A stretch of 7,816 nucleotides of DNA from Pseudomonadota bacterium (GTDB lineage Bacteria; Pseudomonadota; Alphaproteobacteria; Rhizobiales; Devosiaceae): assembly GCA_023436745.1 (NCBI GenBank), contig JAEZHZ010000243.1, forward strand, positions 1 through 7,816. The letters are read 5' to 3'. The first letter of the stretch is position 1; the number at the start of each line of letters is the position of its first letter. The notes under the pieces were generated by a model. It was not told where the DNA came from. It saw only the letters and a list, made by a program, of their open reading frames with translations, and ran no database searches. The position numbers and the translations under genes are program-made. Positions 5,336 to 7,816 of this stretch are shown here, piece by piece.

Positions 5336-6469
5336 CTATTTCTCGGGCCAGAGGTGCTTCAAGGCAAGGGGTCGATAGGGCGTCCAGTCTTCGCTCTTGG
5401 CCTCGTAGGCCAGCCGCGTTCGCGTGCCCGGCGCAAGAAGGGCGAGATCGCGAGGACCTTCGCGATCGCCCCTGCGGTAAAGCTGGTCCAGCAGGCCCGG
5501 CGGCGTGGTCTGGTTGGTCAAGGGCCCCAGGGGGTTCGCGAGGCTGCGCAGTTTCTCGAGCTTTTCCTCGTCCACCGCGAGTCCCTCCGCGACGGCGCCG
5601 TCCATGACCCAGGCAAGTGTATCGCTCGAGAGGTCACGGATATCGCCGCCGCCGCCTACCGATCCATGATCACCGGGAAACCAGAGCTGGAGGTACTTGT
5701 CTGACCCTGCTGCTGCGTTCAGCACGTCGAGATTGCTCCACAGGGTTGGCGTGAAGCTCAGCCGGCGTTCATCCGTCGCCACGGCATGACGCGCTGCACG
5801 CACGGTGCTGCTCAGCTCGGTGTCATGGAACTGGTACTTCCTGGTCGTGCCGAACACCCGGCTGATCAGAAGGTGCTGCGGCACGCCGAGGGCCCCCACC
5901 GTGTCCCAGACACCAAGGTACCTGATGACGAGCGGTTTGGCGGCTGCCACCAGCACCCGATCGGCACCGTGCGCCAGCCGCCACTCCCTGTCGCTTTCCT
6001 TGTGGATGAGCTCGGGGGCCCATAGCATCCGGCGGCGACGAGCTTCGTCACTGTCCGGCTTTGTGGCAGCGTCCTTGTAGAACTCGAAGATCTCCCGGAT
6101 CGCCTTTGCCTGACTTCGCGGAACGATGCCGCACTTGCGAATGAGCCCGGCCAGCGAGCGGGCGGTGTACGCGCCCCGGGAGAACCCGAAGATGAATATC
6201 TCATCGCCGGGCTCATGGTTGAAGATCAGGAAGCGATAGGCAGCCTCGATCTTGTTGAGCAGACCCAGTCCGAACGCAGCAGCCAGAGTGGTCTCCAGCC
6301 ATTCATTGACAAGGAAGGAGGTGCCGACCCCCTCGTCGTAATAGGTCACCTGCGTGATGCCGGCCTCGTCCTTGGGGCGGACCAGCTGGGCTCCTATCAG
6401 GACATTTGTCGGATGGTCCGCCGACATGCGGCTCCAAGTACCGTCACAGAACACGACCAGTCGCTTCAT
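5336..6469 (-). CDS. DUF2235 alpha/beta-hydrolase, 377 aa
   Basis: This belongs to the DUF2235 hydrolase family, which includes Tle1-type phospholipases of type VI secretion. The N-terminus MKRLVVFCDGTW is the family hallmark and fixes the start at 6469. The nucleophile elbow is GFSRG (95-99, Ser97), followed by AYTARSLAGLI. GVWDTVGALG (187-196) holds the conserved Asp189, and FPGDHGSVGGG (264-274) supplies the expected catalytic His268. The length is typical of stand-alone members. There is no signal peptide and no transmembrane segment, so the protein is cytoplasmic unless delivered by a secretion system. No vgrG, PAAR, adaptor or immunity gene is visible in the window, so effector status is not supported here. 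It is the first gene of an apparent two-gene unit with the HNH nuclease. The substrate is unknown; phospholipid or another ester is possible. Confidence 0.93.
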   Translation of the reverse strand: MKRLVVFCDGTWSRMSADHPTNVLIGAQLVRPKDEAGITQVTYYDEGVGTSFLVNEWLETTLAAAFGLGLLNKIEAAYRFLIFNHEPGDEIFIFGFSRGAYTARSLAGLIRKCGIVPRSQAKAIREIFEFYKDAATKPDSDEARRRRMLWAPELIHKESDREWRLAHGADRVLVAAAKPLVIRYLGVWDTVGALGVPQHLLISRVFGTTRKYQFHDTELSSTVRAARHAVATDERRLSFTPTLWSNLDVLNAAAGSDKYLQLWFPGDHGSVGGGGDIRDLSSDTLAWVMDGAVAEGLAVDEEKLEKLRSLANPLGPLTNQTTPPGLLDQLYRRGDREGPRDLALLAPGTRTRLAYEAKSEDWTPYRPLALKHLWPEK

Positions 6470-6728
6470 CGCTCGTCCGGCGCTCCACAGGCATCTGGCA
6501 GCTTCTGCACTGTACACGAATAGCATTCCGACGGCGCGGCAGCCATGCGATTGCAGGTCCATTGGCGGCCATCATGGCCCATCTTCCATGCATTGGGACC
6601 GAATCGCTTCCAGATCAGGTCTTGTCGTGTTTATCCTTGCTGCAAACAAGCAGTGACAATGAACGGCGGGCGCTCGTAAAGCAGCCCGGCTCCTCTCGAA
6701 CTTCTCAAGACAGGTGCACCCTCATCCC
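6470..6728. other. Divergent intergenic region, no gene seen
   Basis: This 259-bp spacer lies between the divergent DUF2235 gene and the broken reductase gene. Frames crossing it lack ribosome binding sites and any protein-like pattern. It holds a 13-nt palindrome, GGCCATCATGGCC (6567-6579), and the minus-strand promoter candidate at 6630-6659. The palindrome could be an operator for the DUF2235-HNH unit, but nothing else supports that. Confidence 0.5.
6630..6659 (-). promoter_or_regulatory. Sigma-70-like promoter candidate for DUF2235-HNH unit
   Basis: On the minus strand, TTGTCA (6659-6654) matches TTGACA at 5 of 6 positions. It is followed after 18 nt by GATAAA (6635-6630), 4 of 6 to TATAAT. 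The spacer contains the dyad CTTG-N7-CAAG, a possible repressor site. Transcription would begin near 6623 and give a leader of about 150 nt before the ATG at 6469, which is long but possible. Confidence 0.35.
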
Positions 6729-7288
6729 ATGCAACCCGTTCGCTACTCCATCGGCGTCACCATCGACGGCTGCGCTGTCCACCAGGCCGGGCTTCGGACG
6801 AGCATACTCACCGGCACTCGACCGAGTGGATTGCCTCGGGCGACCATCTCGTGTTCGGGCGCAAGACCTACCAGCTGATGGAGTTCTGGCGGCCGGTGGC
6901 GGAGGGCAAGGTGCCGGAGGGGCTGGCGGAGTGGACGCTGCCCTTTGCCGACACCATTAGCCGGGCGAAGAAATACGTGGTGTCCGACACCCTCGCCGAA
7001 AGCCCGGGCTGGAACACCGAGCTCGTCCGCAACACCGATCTCGAAACCTTGATCCGCCGGCTGAAGGCGGAGCCGGGTCGCGGCATCCTGGTCGGGGGCA
7101 TCGCCCTGCCGCTCCATCTTGCCGGGCACGGGCTGATCGATGAATACGAGCTCATGATCCAGCCGCGAATCGCCGGCCACGGGCCCTATCTGTTCGAGGG
7201 CCTGCGGCAGGTGGTGGACCTGCGGCTCACCGGCCGCAAGGCGTTCCCGGGCGGCCATGTTGCCCTTACCTACGAGCCAGTGCGCTGA
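6729..7288 (+). pseudogene. Dihydrofolate-reductase-family gene broken by a frameshift
   Basis: The sequence encodes a dihydrofolate-reductase-family protein (RibD C-terminal type), a fold that uses NADPH to reduce a small substrate. The N-terminal frame starts at 6729 with MQPVRYSIGVTIDGC and AVHQAGL, then runs into unrelated residues and stops at 6876-6878. The continuation is one frame over from 6797: DEHTHRHSTEW, IASGDHLVFGRKTYQLMEFW, later ILVGGIALPLHLAGHGLIDEYEL and QPRIAGHG near the end. Inserting a single base near 6795 (GGGCTTCGGACGAG) would join them into about 186 aa, normal for the family. So either a 1-nt deletion inactivated the gene or the base is a sequence error. A shorter open frame starting at 6851 would lack the N-terminal strands of the NADPH-binding fold and has no ribosome binding site. 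Confidence 0.85.
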
Positions 7289-7359
7289 TTCCGCTTGATT
7301 TGTGATGGAACCGAGAGCCGGTGTTCACCCCTTGTTAGCCATCCTGGCAGGAGCATCGG

Positions 7360-7617
7360 ATGGCACGGGAACTCAGACGTCTTTATCCGCACGAACGCCA
7401 GCCGCATGATGCGGTGATCGTGACCGTGCGTCGCACGCTCGGGCGCACGGTCGCCGATGTCGCGGCGGTGGAGGTGATCGCCGATTTCCCGCAGCCGGTG
7501 CCGAAGGCGCTCGAAGCCGCCGAAGCCCTCAAGGCCGAGGCCGGACTGCGCGAGATCGCCGTCATCGTCGACGAGGAGGCCGAGTGGCGCCCCGAATGGG
7601 GCAAGCTCGTGGGCTGA
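7360..7617 (+). CDS. Hypothetical protein, 85 aa
   Basis: I do not recognise a family. Translation is supported by AGGAG (7349-7353) 6 nt before the ATG and by GC-ending codons throughout. The protein starts with a basic segment (MARELRRLYPHERQ), then alternates strand-like runs (AVIVTVRRTLG, VAAVEVIADFP) with an Ala/Glu-rich helix (ALEAAEALKAEAG), then a strand REIAVIV and an acidic DEEAEWRPEWG end. A small soluble alpha/beta protein is the likely form. It has no signal peptide and no Cys. It lies 71 bp downstream of the broken reductase gene. Convincing promoter elements are not visible in that gap. Confidence 0.72.
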   Translation: MARELRRLYPHERQPHDAVIVTVRRTLGRTVADVAAVEVIADFPQPVPKALEAAEALKAEAGLREIAVIVDEEAEWRPEWGKLVG

Positions 7618-7630
7618 CCATCGACTTATC

Positions 7631-7649
7631 CCCGCCCCCTCGGGGCGGG
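7631..7649 (+). terminator. GC hairpin after the 85-aa gene
   Basis: CCCGCCCC (7631-7638) and GGGGCGGG (7642-7649) form a perfect 8-bp stem with loop CTC, 13 nt past the stop codon. It is followed by CGTATTCTCTCC, which is only weakly T-rich, so termination may be partial. It separates the 85-aa gene from the next gene, which starts at 7693. Confidence 0.55.
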
Positions 7650-7692
7650 CGTATTCTCTCCGGTCGAACCTTCGGGAGACAAGGAGAGCCCC

Positions 7693-7816
7693 ATGAACAA
7701 CCCGCCACGCAGGACCAGCCGCGCCCTCGCCGAGCGCCATGAGGCGGTGTGGCTGGAGATGACGACGCTTGCGAGGCAAGTGGCGGCCATTGCCGGCCGG
7801 CGGCCCGATGCAATGG
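7693..7816 (+). CDS. Partial gene of unknown function, first 41 codons
   Basis: This frame opens with AAGGAG (7681-7686) 6 nt before the ATG and runs to the window edge without a stop. The visible residues begin MNNPPRRTSRALAERHEAVW and continue LEMTTLARQVAAIAGRRPDAM. That is a basic, Pro/Arg-rich start followed by an amphipathic helix, with no signal peptide. The family cannot be named from this fragment. The strong ribosome binding site and the hairpin just upstream argue that it is a real gene start. Confidence 0.65.
   Translation, partial: MNNPPRRTSRALAERHEAVWLEMTTLARQVAAIAGRRPDAM

Noticed and set aside
5336..6469. The DUF2235 protein as a type VI secretion effector with an immunity partner
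   Set aside because: No vgrG, PAAR, hcp, adaptor or lipoprotein immunity gene is visible beside it, and the neighbouring gene is a nuclease.
5336..6562. An upstream start adding 31 residues to the DUF2235 protein
   Set aside because: The family begins at MKRLVVFCDGTW. The extension contains no convincing signal peptide or lipobox.
6406..6960. A 184-aa plus-strand open frame across the intergenic region and the reductase gene
   Set aside because: It overlaps the DUF2235 start in antisense and the reductase in the wrong frame, with no ribosome binding site or protein-like pattern.
7307..7336. A possible EcfG promoter (GGAAC at 7307-7311) ahead of the 85-aa gene
   Set aside because: The bases at the required -10 position are CCCC. 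The nearest TT is two positions too far downstream.

Overview
The window looks like a chromosomal segment of a GC-rich alphaproteobacterium, probably of the order Hyphomicrobiales. The evidence is strong GC bias at third codon positions, two promoter-like sites matching the alphaproteobacterial general-stress sigma factor EcfG (GGAAC-N16-CGTT type), a GcvA-like LysR regulator, and CCTCCCCCT/AGGGGGAGG palindromes of a kind common between genes in this group. A Devosia-like origin would fit, but the genus is a guess. There are no rRNA or tRNA genes, no transposase and no CRISPR array.

Left part (1-2406): a divergent pair of small, highly charged, probably disordered proteins (86 aa on minus, 68 aa on plus) shares a 132-bp spacer. 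That spacer carries one EcfG-like promoter candidate facing each way, which suggests a general-stress locus. The 68-aa gene converges on a LysR-family regulator across a short GC hairpin. Divergent from the regulator is a 48-aa gene (1700-1846) that is easy to miss because longer frames cover it. A small exported protein with two cysteines follows it.

Centre (2407-4389): an intact lepA (elongation factor 4, 603 aa) is the one housekeeping gene. It ends in a nested set of palindromes that fills the gap to the convergent gene.

Right part (4390-6728): two minus-strand genes with lower GC than lepA appear to form an operon. A DUF2235 alpha/beta-hydrolase (377 aa) comes first. It is followed 43 bp later by a 300-aa HNH endonuclease whose N-terminal domain looks like a PUA/EVE-type module. 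This pair is the best candidate here for an under-described system, possibly phage defence, with the nuclease as a modification-dependent (type IV-like) restriction enzyme. That function is inferred.

Far right (6729-7816): a dihydrofolate-reductase-family (RibD C-terminal type) gene is broken by an apparent 1-nt deletion near 6795. An 85-aa gene of unknown function follows, then a GC hairpin, then the first 41 codons of another unknown gene that runs off the window.
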